Shown piece after piece: positions 1 through 7,000 of a stretch of DNA of 7,120 nucleotides. Both the position numbers and the translations under genes were made by a program. Each line of letters begins with the position of its first letter. The stretch's first letter is position 1. The notes beneath the pieces are model-generated. The model saw only the letters and a program-made list of their open reading frames with translations, searched no databases and was not told where the DNA came from. Origin of the DNA: DATLBY01 sp035526665 (lineage in GTDB: Bacteria; Acidobacteriota; Terriglobia; Bryobacterales; Bryobacteraceae); assembly GCA_035526665.1 (NCBI GenBank), contig DATLBY010000343.1:1-7120 (forward strand), in the 5' to 3' direction.

Positions 1-265
1 CCGGCAGCGGCTGGATGCCGCGACCGTGCTCAGTGAGCAGAGCATGGCGTTGCGGCTGAGCCGGGCGGATGGCCGCCTGGGACCCCTGGGTGCCCACCTG
101 GCGCAGTTGAGTCCCGTAAAGATTCTGGAGCGCGGCTACGCAATTGTGCAGGATGAGGGCGGCCGTATTTTGACGGAGGCCGAAAAAGTGGCCGAGGGCG
201 CCGCTATTCACATACGGCTGGCGCGCGGAAAGCTTGCGGCTACGGTGGCCCGGAGTGAGAGTTGA
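1..265 (+). CDS. xseA: Exodeoxyribonuclease VII large subunit, C-terminal part (5' end outside window)
   Basis: This is the last 87 codons of a gene whose frame is open from base 2 (RQRLDAATVLSEQS...) to a TGA at 263-265. The tail LSPVKILERGYAIVQDEGG, followed by a short beta-rich stretch (a Gly at the end of KVAEG, then IRLARGKLAATV), is the characteristic C-terminal segment of XseA. In that family the LSPLxxLxRGYAIV motif closes the protein. XseA is the large subunit of exonuclease VII, which with several copies of the small subunit XseB degrades single-stranded DNA in the cytoplasm, in repair and recombination. The OB-fold and catalytic core lie outside the window, so activity cannot be judged. 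An internal GTG at 26 is not a real start because the reading frame and family similarity continue upstream. No xseB follows: the next gene is on the opposite strand and begins its stop codon 3 bases later. Confidence 0.9.
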   Translation, partial: RQRLDAATVLSEQSMALRLSRADGRLGPLGAHLAQLSPVKILERGYAIVQDEGGRILTEAEKVAEGAAIHIRLARGKLAATVARSES

Positions 266-268
266 TGG

Positions 269-1510
269 CTACTGATGGTGGAAATTGAGGGATACATTCA
301 CTACATTCCCAGGCTGTTCCTCGAGTGATTGACCAACTCGCTGGATCTCGGGACCAAGATTCGCATTCTTTAAAACATCGTCGATAAAATCGCCCACATA
401 GCCTTCGCTCATCGGCTCACCGGGTTTGAGTTTCCAGCGCGCGGCTGCCCGGTCACGCGCGCCCGGCGTGAGCCCGCTAATCACCAGCTTGCCGAACTTA
501 TACTGCGGGCCCCGGTTTACCTGCACCTTCAGCCGAGCCGACTGCGAACCCTCATCGAGCTCGCGATCGACACGGGTATTCACCGACAGATAGCCCAGGT
601 TGCGAAAGCGGCTCTCTATCTCTGCCAGCGACTTCTGGATCAAATTCCAGTTGGCTACCTGGCCGGTGGGAAAGTTTGCCGCCGGTAGCAGCTCCGCTTC
701 GTTCGCGCCCGTGCCCTGCACTCTAACGGCGGAGAGGGAGTAGACGATTCCCTCATCGATGGCGGTGTTGACAGCGACTCCAGGGCCGGAAGGGGTTGCC
801 GTTACCTTGACGAACTTCAGGTTCAGGCGGCCGAGGGATTCGTATAGGGGGCGTACATTCAGGTCGAGCAACCGCAGGAAGTCGTATTCGGTAAACGGAG
901 AATCGACCGCGACTTTGCGCAGAGCATTTCGCAAGACATCCGCCGAAATGGCCTTGTTCCCACTGAAGGCGACATCCGTGATTTTGGGGAGATTAGCCGG
1001 CCGGAATATCAGGGTAGTTTGACGTTTGGAAAGGTCTGTATCGATGCTGGAGACGATTTTGCCGCCATTGCCCAACGCCCGTATGGCGCGCTCGACCGCC
1101 GCGACATAAAATGCAGTGGCGGCGTCGTTGGCGGGCATGGTCCGGCGCACCAGCGGCTCGTTGCGGTCCAGCCATGCCCACAGCTTGTCGTCCGGGATTC
1201 CAGGGACGGTGAAGCGAAGCTGTTGATCGGCCTTTTGCGGCTCGATCTGAAAGGTGAGGCTGTAGCCCGAGACGCCATCGCGCGTGCTGGGAGCGTACTT
1301 GTACCGGCAGGACATCACCAGCCCGGTGTCCAGCAAGCGAGTGCAGGCGGCGTCAAAATCCGCCGTACCGGCAGGCTTGGCTAATTCCAATCCGGCGGCC
1401 TTTTCCAGACCGGCAGGAGAGATCTCACCATTGCCTTCGAATCCGATGCGATGCAGCGGTAAGCTACCCTGCAGAAAGAGAGCGCCGGCGGCTACCAAAT
1501 GACCGATCAT
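269..1510 (-). CDS. POTRA-repeat protein without beta-barrel (BamA/Omp85-like periplasmic part)
   Basis: This 413-residue protein appears to consist of about five tandem POTRA-like units, roughly residues 18-92, 97-175, 176-253, 254-335 and 336-413. Each has a beta strand entering a Gly turn (RIGFEGNGEIS, DVAFSGNKAIS, AVRVQGTGANE, KLVISGLTPGA), two helices and closing strands. Helix and strand signatures such as IESRFRNLGYLSVNTRVD and the RGPQYKFG link between units 4 and 5 are typical of BamA/TamA POTRA domains. POTRA domains bind unfolded outer-membrane proteins or partner subunits in the periplasm. Unlike BamA or TamA, the protein stops right after the last unit (NVSLNFHHQ), so there is no 16-strand barrel. 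The N-terminus (HLVAAGALFLQG) is short and hydrophobic but lacks basic residues, so an export signal is only possible. The ATG at 1510 is chosen because GGAG at 1519-1522 sits 8 bases upstream, inside the end of guaB; translational coupling is likely. The domain class is fairly secure, the function is not. Confidence 0.75.
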   Translation of the reverse strand: MIGHLVAAGALFLQGSLPLHRIGFEGNGEISPAGLEKAAGLELAKPAGTADFDAACTRLLDTGLVMSCRYKYAPSTRDGVSGYSLTFQIEPQKADQQLRFTVPGIPDDKLWAWLDRNEPLVRRTMPANDAATAFYVAAVERAIRALGNGGKIVSSIDTDLSKRQTTLIFRPANLPKITDVAFSGNKAISADVLRNALRKVAVDSPFTEYDFLRLLDLNVRPLYESLGRLNLKFVKVTATPSGPGVAVNTAIDEGIVYSLSAVRVQGTGANEAELLPAANFPTGQVANWNLIQKSLAEIESRFRNLGYLSVNTRVDRELDEGSQSARLKVQVNRGPQYKFGKLVISGLTPGARDRAAARWKLKPGEPMSEGYVGDFIDDVLKNANLGPEIQRVGQSLEEQPGNVVNVSLNFHHQ

Positions 1511-1515
1511 GCCGG

Positions 1516-2988
1516 CTACTCCAGACGATAGTTTGGCGCTTCCTTAGTGATGATGACGTCGTGCACGTGGCTCTCACGAAGGCCGGCGGAAGTGACGCGC
1601 AGAAATTGGGCACGCTCCTGAAGCTCCGGGATGGTGGCGCAGCCGCAGTAGCCCATGCCGGAACGCAGGCCGCCAACGAGTTGAAACACGAGGTCGGAGA
1701 GCAGGCCTTTATAGGGCACACGGCCTTCGATGCCCTCAGGAACCATTTTGCCGCTGGCATCCTGGGCGTAGCGATCTGAACTGCCCTGCGCCATGGCGCC
1801 AAGAGAGCCCATTCCCCGGTAGCTCTTGAAGGTCCGCCCCTGATAGAGGATGGTTTCTCCGGGACTCTCTTCGGTGCCGGCCAGAAGGCTTCCGATCATG
1901 ACGGCATCGGCGCCGGCGGCGATTGCCTTGGTGACGTCACCCGAGTACTTGATGCCGCCGTCGGATATCAGCGGAACACCGCTGCCGCGAGTGGCTTTGG
2001 CGCACTGAGAAATGGCCGTGATCTGGGGAACGCCGGCTCCGCTTACCACGCGGGTTGTACAGATGGAGCCCGGCCCGATGCCGACTTTGACGCCGTCCAC
2101 TCCGAGATCCATCAGGTCGCGCGCTCCCTCGTAGGTGGCGACGTTGCCGGCGATGAGCTGCACCTCGGGCAGTACATTCTTCATGTGCCGGACGGCGGCC
2201 AGTACACGCTCGCTGTGTCCATGGGCGGTGTCGATCACCAACACGTCTACCTTGCGGGCCACCAGTTCCTTGGCACGCTCCAGGTAATCGCCGGTTGCGC
2301 CTAATGCGGCGCCAACGCGCAGGCGGCCCTGCTCGTCCTTGGCGGCATTCGGATACTTCAGCTTCTTCTGGATGTCCTTGACGGTGATGAGGCCCTTCAG
2401 GTAATAGTTCTCATCCACCACCAGCAGTTTTTCAACGCGGTGTTTGTGGAGGATGCTTTCGGCCTCTTCGAGCGTAGTTCCAACGGCAACCGTGATGAGG
2501 TTATCTTTCGTCATCACCTTGGAGATAGGCAGGTCGTAGCGGGTTTCAAAGCGCAGGTCGCGATTGGTGAGGATGCCGACCAGCCGTCCATTCTTAGTAA
2601 CGGGCACGCCGGAAATCCGGTAGTGCTTCATCACCTCGAGCGCGTCGGATATTTTCTTTTCAGGGTCGATGGTAACGGGATCGACAATCATCCCGCTCTC
2701 ACTTCGTTTGACGCGATCGACCTCTTCGGCCTGGCGATCGATTGTCATGTTGCGGTGAATGATGCCGATGCCTCCCTGCTGCGCCAAGGCGATAGCCAGG
2801 TGAGACTCCGTGACGGTATCCATGGCAGAGCTAAGAATCGGGATGTTCAGCGCGATTTTACGGGTGACGAACGTGCGGGTGTCGGCCTGATTCGGCAACA
2901 CGCCACTTTTGGACGGCTGGAGAAGTACGTCGTCGAACGTGAGACCTTCTTGAATTGTGTCCGGGACCATGCGTGGATATTCAATCAT
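1516..2988 (-). CDS. guaB: Inosine-5'-monophosphate dehydrogenase
   Basis: IMP dehydrogenase oxidises IMP to XMP with NAD+, the committed step of guanine nucleotide synthesis in the cytoplasm. The 490-residue length is normal for the full bacterial enzyme. The N-terminus has the family signature EGLTFDDVLLQP (14-25) and SSAMDTVTE (53-61). Two CBS domains interrupt the barrel at about 100-150 and 155-212 (GVPVTKNGRLVGILTNRDL; EKLLVVDENYYLKGLITVKD). The catalytic loop GIGPGSICTTR places the nucleophile at Cys310. SDGGIKYSGD (342-350) and the phosphate-binding stretch around MIGSLLAGTEESPGE follow, and the mobile flap carries the Arg406-Tyr407 dyad. Nothing essential is missing. The ATG at 2988 is preceded by GGGGAG (2997-3002) at 8 bases; Met7 is a less likely alternative start. 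It is the middle gene of a minus-strand cluster, 33 bases after the unknown gene and 5 bases before the POTRA gene. Confidence 0.98.
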   Translation of the reverse strand: MIEYPRMVPDTIQEGLTFDDVLLQPSKSGVLPNQADTRTFVTRKIALNIPILSSAMDTVTESHLAIALAQQGGIGIIHRNMTIDRQAEEVDRVKRSESGMIVDPVTIDPEKKISDALEVMKHYRISGVPVTKNGRLVGILTNRDLRFETRYDLPISKVMTKDNLITVAVGTTLEEAESILHKHRVEKLLVVDENYYLKGLITVKDIQKKLKYPNAAKDEQGRLRVGAALGATGDYLERAKELVARKVDVLVIDTAHGHSERVLAAVRHMKNVLPEVQLIAGNVATYEGARDLMDLGVDGVKVGIGPGSICTTRVVSGAGVPQITAISQCAKATRGSGVPLISDGGIKYSGDVTKAIAAGADAVMIGSLLAGTEESPGETILYQGRTFKSYRGMGSLGAMAQGSSDRYAQDASGKMVPEGIEGRVPYKGLLSDLVFQLVGGLRSGMGYCGCATIPELQERAQFLRVTSAGLRESHVHDVIITKEAPNYRLE

Positions 2989-2996
2989 AGCAGCGG

Positions 2997-3007
2997 CTCC
3001 CCAGGAG
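2997..3007 (-). promoter_or_regulatory. guaB ribosome binding site within a small hairpin
   Basis: On the minus strand CTCC-TGG-GGAG occupies this stretch. GGGGAG (2997-3002) is the guaB Shine-Dalgarno, 8 bases before the ATG at 2988, and supports that start. CTCC immediately upstream can pair with GGAG around a 3-base loop, and CCCC a little further upstream could pair with GGGG instead. The ribosome site is clear; any regulatory effect of the pairing is uncertain. Confidence 0.5.
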
Positions 3008-3021
3008 TGCGCAGGGGCGCT

Positions 3022-3717
3022 TCATGCGGCCGCGGGGCGATGGCGGAGGGCTTTCGGCTTGATTCCGGCCAGGACGAGCGCCTCAGCCTCCACGTAATTC
3101 ATGATGATGTCCGGGTCGGAGGTGAGCAGCTCCAGGGAATGCTTCTGCGAATGGGTCCGTTCTGTATTTCCGCTGAGCCGGTGCAGCAGCTCCTGTTTCT
3201 CGGTTTGGTCGCGGGCGGCGCGGCGGCGGTCCTGCGCGGTGCGGAGCTCTTTCAGGCCTTGCAGAAGTTGGCGATTCAGCGCGGACTGATAGCGGGCGAG
3301 CAGGCTGAGCGCATTTCCGCTGCGGCTATTGCTGGTGAGCTCGAGGGCCATCTGGTTGTAGGGGGAGGAACCCTCAGTGGGCGGCGCGGCCGAGAGCAGG
3401 AGACCGAAGACGCTTTCCTCGATGCAGCCGAGGCGGCGGAGCTTCCAGACGGCGGCAACGATCTGTGCGACGAGGGCCTGCTCGGTGGGAGTCCCGGGGG
3501 AGTGCTCCTGGACGAAGGAGGCGAGCAGTTCGTCGAACTGGGATTGATCCTCGCAGGGGAGGACGGTGAGGGTGGAAGCGAGTCCATGGCTAAGGCGGTT
3601 GTGCTTGCAGGCTTCGATGCCGGCGGCGGTGCGGGGTCCGGTGCTGAGCTGCGCGTTTTTCTCATTCGCGGTCTGTTGACGGACCGAGATGGGACTGTTG
3701 GGGACGGGGTGGCTCAT
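3022..3717 (-). CDS. Conserved protein of unknown function, NEKNA-STGPRT-HGL family
   Basis: This 231-residue protein has no function I can name. Near the N-terminus it has NEKNAQLSTGPRT (18-30), a Gly at 33 and N-RLSHGL (40-46). I recall this pattern from numerous uncharacterised proteins of Acidobacteria and Planctomycetes. Downstream is a helical part: TEQALVAQIVAAVWKLRR (78-95), then LARYQSALNRQLLQGLKELR (140-159) running into a very basic stretch, AQDRRRAARDQ. A long helix or coiled coil is likely. There is no signal peptide or membrane segment, so a cytoplasmic location is inferred. The basic, Asn/Gly/His-rich N-terminus would suit nucleic-acid binding, but that is speculation. The ATG at 3717 is preferred over GTG 3738 or ATG 3735 because AGGAAGG (3724-3730) lies 6 bases upstream of it, while the earlier starts have no Shine-Dalgarno. 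It is the first gene of the cluster ending in guaB and the POTRA gene. Confidence 0.75.
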   Translation of the reverse strand: MSHPVPNSPISVRQQTANEKNAQLSTGPRTAAGIEACKHNRLSHGLASTLTVLPCEDQSQFDELLASFVQEHSPGTPTEQALVAQIVAAVWKLRRLGCIEESVFGLLLSAAPPTEGSSPYNQMALELTSNSRSGNALSLLARYQSALNRQLLQGLKELRTAQDRRRAARDQTEKQELLHRLSGNTERTHSQKHSLELLTSDPDIIMNYVEAEALVLAGIKPKALRHRPAAA

Positions 3718-3816
3718 TTTTATCCTTCCTGCCATCACGGTAGCAAGCGATGTCCAGAAAACGGCTCGCGAGGGAGCTGTGATTTGGCTGGATCTGAATG
3801 AGGAGACAGGGAGATA

Positions 3817-3822
3817 ATTTTA
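3817..3822 (-). promoter_or_regulatory. Candidate -10 box for the unknown gene-guaB-POTRA cluster
   Basis: Read on the minus strand this is TAAAAT, 5 of 6 matches to TATAAT, inside the most AT-rich patch of the intergenic region (3814-3826). It lies about 100 bases upstream of the ATG at 3717. No convincing -35 hexamer is present at normal spacing, so this is only a candidate. Confidence 0.2.
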
Positions 3823-3872
3823 TTTTGGGCGTCTGTGACCGGCGCGAGTACGGCATCCGGCAAATGGCCGTC

Positions 3873-3898
3873 GATAAACGCCGCTGAACGCCGATAAG
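3873..3898. repeat. Short tandem repeat with 10-base period, about 2.5 units
   Basis: Units are GATAAACGCC (3873-3882), GCTGAACGCC (3883-3892) and a partial GATAAG (3893-3898). Units one and two share 8 of 10 bases. The style resembles the GATGAACACA/GATAAACGCC decamer strings that I recall from intergenic regions of several bacterial genomes. The role is unknown. The unit alignment is direct observation; the link to a wider repeat family is from memory. Confidence 0.55.
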
Positions 3899-3969
3899 AC
3901 GATGATGACTACACCGCATACGATGGCGTGGTCGCTGTGGGATCTGCGCGCACGAGTCGAGCGAGCTAA

Positions 3970-3975
3970 TACAAT
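3970..3975 (+). promoter_or_regulatory. Candidate -10 box for the RND pump gene
   Basis: TACAAT matches the TATAAT consensus at 5 of 6 positions, in an AT-rich patch of a GC-rich region about 87 bases upstream of the pump ATG. No good -35 hexamer is found at 16-18 bases spacing; the region upstream is GCGCGC-rich. If used, transcription would start near 3982 and the leader would include the hairpin at 4021-4050. Weak evidence. Confidence 0.25.
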
Positions 3976-4020
3976 ATTGACGAGCGGACGGTTTCGCGCA
4001 GAATACCCCGGAGCAGCATG

Positions 4021-4050
4021 CCAGGGCCCGCTATCGCACGGGCCTAGGAG
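4021..4050 (+). promoter_or_regulatory. Leader hairpin overlapping the Shine-Dalgarno of the RND pump gene
   Basis: CCAGGGCCCG (4021-4030) and CGGGCCTAGG (4039-4048) are near-perfect inverted repeats around the 8-base loop CTATCGCA. Six GC pairs (4025-4030 with 4039-4044) are followed by a G-U wobble (4024/4045), an A-A mismatch (4023/4046) and two more GC pairs (4021-4022 with 4047-4048). The outer pairs involve the GG of the Shine-Dalgarno TAGGAG (4045-4050), so the folded mRNA would partly hide the ribosome binding site. No U tract follows, so a terminator is unlikely. Complementarity is seen; a regulatory role is inferred. Confidence 0.45.
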
Positions 4051-4061
4051 TCTATCGATTT

Positions 4062-7000
4062 ATGTGGTTAGTCAGAATGGCCATGCTGCGACCCGTCACC
4101 ATCCTGGTGGTCGTGTTGGGCATTGCCCTTTGCTCAATTCTTGCAGTGCAAAGGATGCCGGTCGACATTTTTCCGAACTTAGGAGCACCGGCCATCTATG
4201 TGGCTCAGCCCTACGGCGGTATGGATCCATCGCAGATGGAGGGCTTCCTTACTTACTATTACGAGTACCACTTCCTCTATATCACCGGCATTGAGCACGT
4301 AGAGTCGAAGAATATTCAGGGCGTCGCCTTGATGAAACTGGTATTTCAGCCTGCTACGGACATGAACCAGGCGATGGCACAAACCGTCGGCTACGTGAAC
4401 CGGGCTCGCGCGTTCATGCCACCGGGAGCCGTGCCTCCGTTCATCGTGCGCTACGACGCTGGAAGCGTACCCGTGGGGCAGCTGGTGTTCAGCAGTCCCG
4501 ATCGCACCCAGGGTGAAATGCAGGACATCGCATTGAATCTGGTGCGCCCGATTTTTGCTACGTTGCCCGGGGTCTCCGCGCCACCACCCTTTGGCGGAAA
4601 TCAACGGACGATCGTGGTCCGAGTGGACCCTGAGCGGATGCGAGCGTATCGTGTCTCCCCGGAGGAGGCCATTGCGGCCGTCAACCGCGCCAGCACGGTG
4701 CTTCCTTCGGGCAGCGTACGCACAGGGGATTTGACCCGGATTGCCGCGACCAACGCGTCGTTAGGCGCAAAGCTGGATGAGTTACTGGACGCGCCGGTCC
4801 GCACGGGCGCCGGCCCGGCCGTCTACCTGCGCGACATCGGCACTATTTCCGACAGCACAGACGTCCCCACCGGGTATGCCCATGTGAACGGTAAAAGAAC
4901 CGTCTACATACCAGTCACCAAACGTGCCGACGCATCCACCCTAGCCGTGATCGAGCGGGTGAAGAATGCCCTGCCCGCGATGAAGGCGGTTGTACCCCAG
5001 GACGTTGACATACGGATCGAGTTCGATCAATCACCGTATGTAACCAACTCGATCCGCGGGCTGATCACCGAGGGGCTGATTGGAGCAGGTCTGACCGGCT
5101 TAATGGTGTTGCTTTTTCTGCGCGACTGGCGCAGCGCACTGATCGTGCTGATTACCATACCGTTCGCGCTGCTTGGGGCGGTAGTTGGACTGTGGGCCGC
5201 CGGGCAAACCATTAACATCATGACGCTGGGCGGCCTGGCGCTCGCTGTTGGCGTTCTGGTCGACGAAGCAACGGTATCGATTGAAAGTGTCCATACGCAC
5301 TTGGCCGCGGGCGTTCCGCTGGCCCGTGCCGTATGGGAGGCCGCGAAGAAGACCGCTGTGGCCCGTATGCTGGCGATGCTCTCGATTCTTGCAGTTTTCG
5401 TGCCGTCCTTCTTCATGGTGGGCGTGGGCCGGCAATTGTTTATTCCCCTCTCTTTGTCGGTTGGCTTTGCGATGGTCTCGTCGTACCTTCTGTCCAGTAC
5501 GCTGGTGCCCGTGCTTTCGACCTGGCTTCTAAAGTCCAAGCATGGGGAGGCGGAGCGAAAAGGCATTTTTGAAAGAATACGAAGCGGCTACGGATCGTAC
5601 CTGCAAGCGGTTCTGCGGTTTCGGTGGCTCCTGCTGGGCGTTTATGTGATCGCTTCCGCGGCGATCATTTACATCATTCTGCCCCGCCTGGGAACGGAGA
5701 TTTTTCCGAGAGTGAATGCCGGCCAATTCCAGATCCGTCTCCGGGCGCCCACCGGTACCAGGATTGAGCGCACGGAACTGGTCGCACTGAAGGCATTGGA
5801 CGTCATCCGGCGGGAGGCCGGCCCGGAAAATGTCCAGATCACAATGGGCTTTATCGGCGTGCAGCCGCCCAGCTATCCGATCAATACGATTTACCTTTTT
5901 ACAAGCGGCCCACAGGAGGCGGTCCTACTAGTCTCGTTGAGCCGTTCGGCCCCTATGAAGGGCGAGGCTCTTAAAGAGAAGCTGCGGGCGGAATTACATA
6001 GGGAGATGCCGGACACTTCGATATCATTCGAGGCCGGCGACATCGTGAGCCAGGTGATGAGCTTCGGATCTCCGACACCGATAGAAGTGGCGGTCCAAGG
6101 CCCAAACCTGGCAGCAAATCGAGCTTACGCAGAAAAGGTCCGCGCGGCCCTGGCCGGCCTTTCCTCTCTGCGCGATGTGCAGTATGCGCAGCCGCTGGAT
6201 TATCCGACACTCCAGATTACGGTGGATCGCAGCCGTGCTGGTCAACTGGGGCTGACAACGGCGAGTGTAGCGCGTTCCTTACTGGCGGCAACGTCATCCA
6301 GCCGGTTTACCGATCCGAACTTCTGGCGTGATCCAAAAAGTGGAAACGGCTTTCAGATTCAGGTTGAGATTCCACAAAATCAGGTGCGTTCCCTGGAGGA
6401 CGTGGCCAATCTTCCGGTGATGAACGACGGTTCTCCACGGCCGTTATTGGGAGATCTGGCCAAAGTGGAGTACGGCACAACCATGGGACAGATCGATCGC
6501 TACAACATGCAACGTGTCGTAAGCGTGACGGCGAATACGCATGATAAGTCGCTCGGTAATGTGGGCGAGGATATTCGCGGCGCCCTCAAGCGTTTGGAAG
6601 AGCCCCCTCGAGGAGTAAAGGTGAACGTGCGGGGTCAGCTTCCGGCTTTGATCGAGACGCAAGCCGGGCTTCAGATTGGGCTGCTGCTGGCCATCGTAGT
6701 CATTCTTCTGCTGCTGGCGGCGAACTTCCAGTCATTCCGGCTGGCGCTGGCCGTTATCTCGGCAGTTCCCGCCGTTATTTGCGGAGTACTCATTATGCTC
6801 GCGCTTACCGGGACAACGCTCAACGTTCAGTCCTTCATGGGCGCCATCATGGCGATTGGAATCTCTGTCGCCAACGCCATCCTGCTGGTAACATTCGCGG
6901 AAATCGCCCGTACGGAGGGTGCGACCAATGAGAAGGCAGCGGTTGAAGGAGGGGTTGGCCGGTTTCGAGCGATTCTAATGACGGCCGCCGCCATGATCGC

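Larger units (their letters stand above)
3718..4061. other. Divergent intergenic region between the unknown gene and the RND pump gene
   Basis: This is a 344-base stretch without a convincing gene. From left to right it holds the Shine-Dalgarno of the minus-strand gene, an AT-rich patch around 3814-3826 that may be part of its promoter, and an imperfect inverted repeat (ACGGC 3850-3854 with GCCGT 3867-3871). Next come a 10-base-period repeat (3873-3898), a TACAAT -10 candidate for the plus strand (3970-3975), and the hairpin plus Shine-Dalgarno before the pump gene (4021-4050). Short open frames here look like chance, since none has a Shine-Dalgarno and family-like protein. No clear regulator operator and no regulator gene is visible. 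Confidence 0.7.

Noticed and set aside
293..308. Direct repeat TACATTC twice, 9 bases apart
   Set aside because: It lies in the coding end of the POTRA gene and encodes the repeated Asn-Val of NVVNV; most likely chance.
2440..3801. A 453-codon open frame on the plus strand opposite guaB and the unknown gene
   Set aside because: It is antisense to a certain guaB and to a gene with a clear start signal; the translation has no recognisable domain, and long antisense frames are common in GC-rich DNA.
3850..3871. Inverted repeat ACGGC/GCCGT as a regulator operator
   Set aside because: Only 5 base pairs with a 12-base loop; expected by chance in GC-rich DNA, and no regulator gene is nearby.
3977..4006. 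TTGACG (3977-3982) as a -35 box with GAATAC as the -10 box
   Set aside because: The -35 is good but the -10 at 18 bases spacing matches the consensus at only two positions.
4021..4050. The GC-rich hairpin as an intrinsic terminator
   Set aside because: No run of T follows the stem in either direction, and it abuts the Shine-Dalgarno of the pump, so a leader structure fits better.
3902..4294. A 130-codon plus-strand open frame starting in the intergenic region
   Set aside because: It overlaps the first 78 codons of the RND pump in another frame, has no Shine-Dalgarno worth noting and encodes nothing recognisable.
5027..5566. A 179-codon minus-strand open frame inside the pump gene
   Set aside because: It is fully opposite the conserved TM2-TM6 region of the pump, with a low-complexity Ser/Thr/Ala/Arg-rich translation; a shadow frame.
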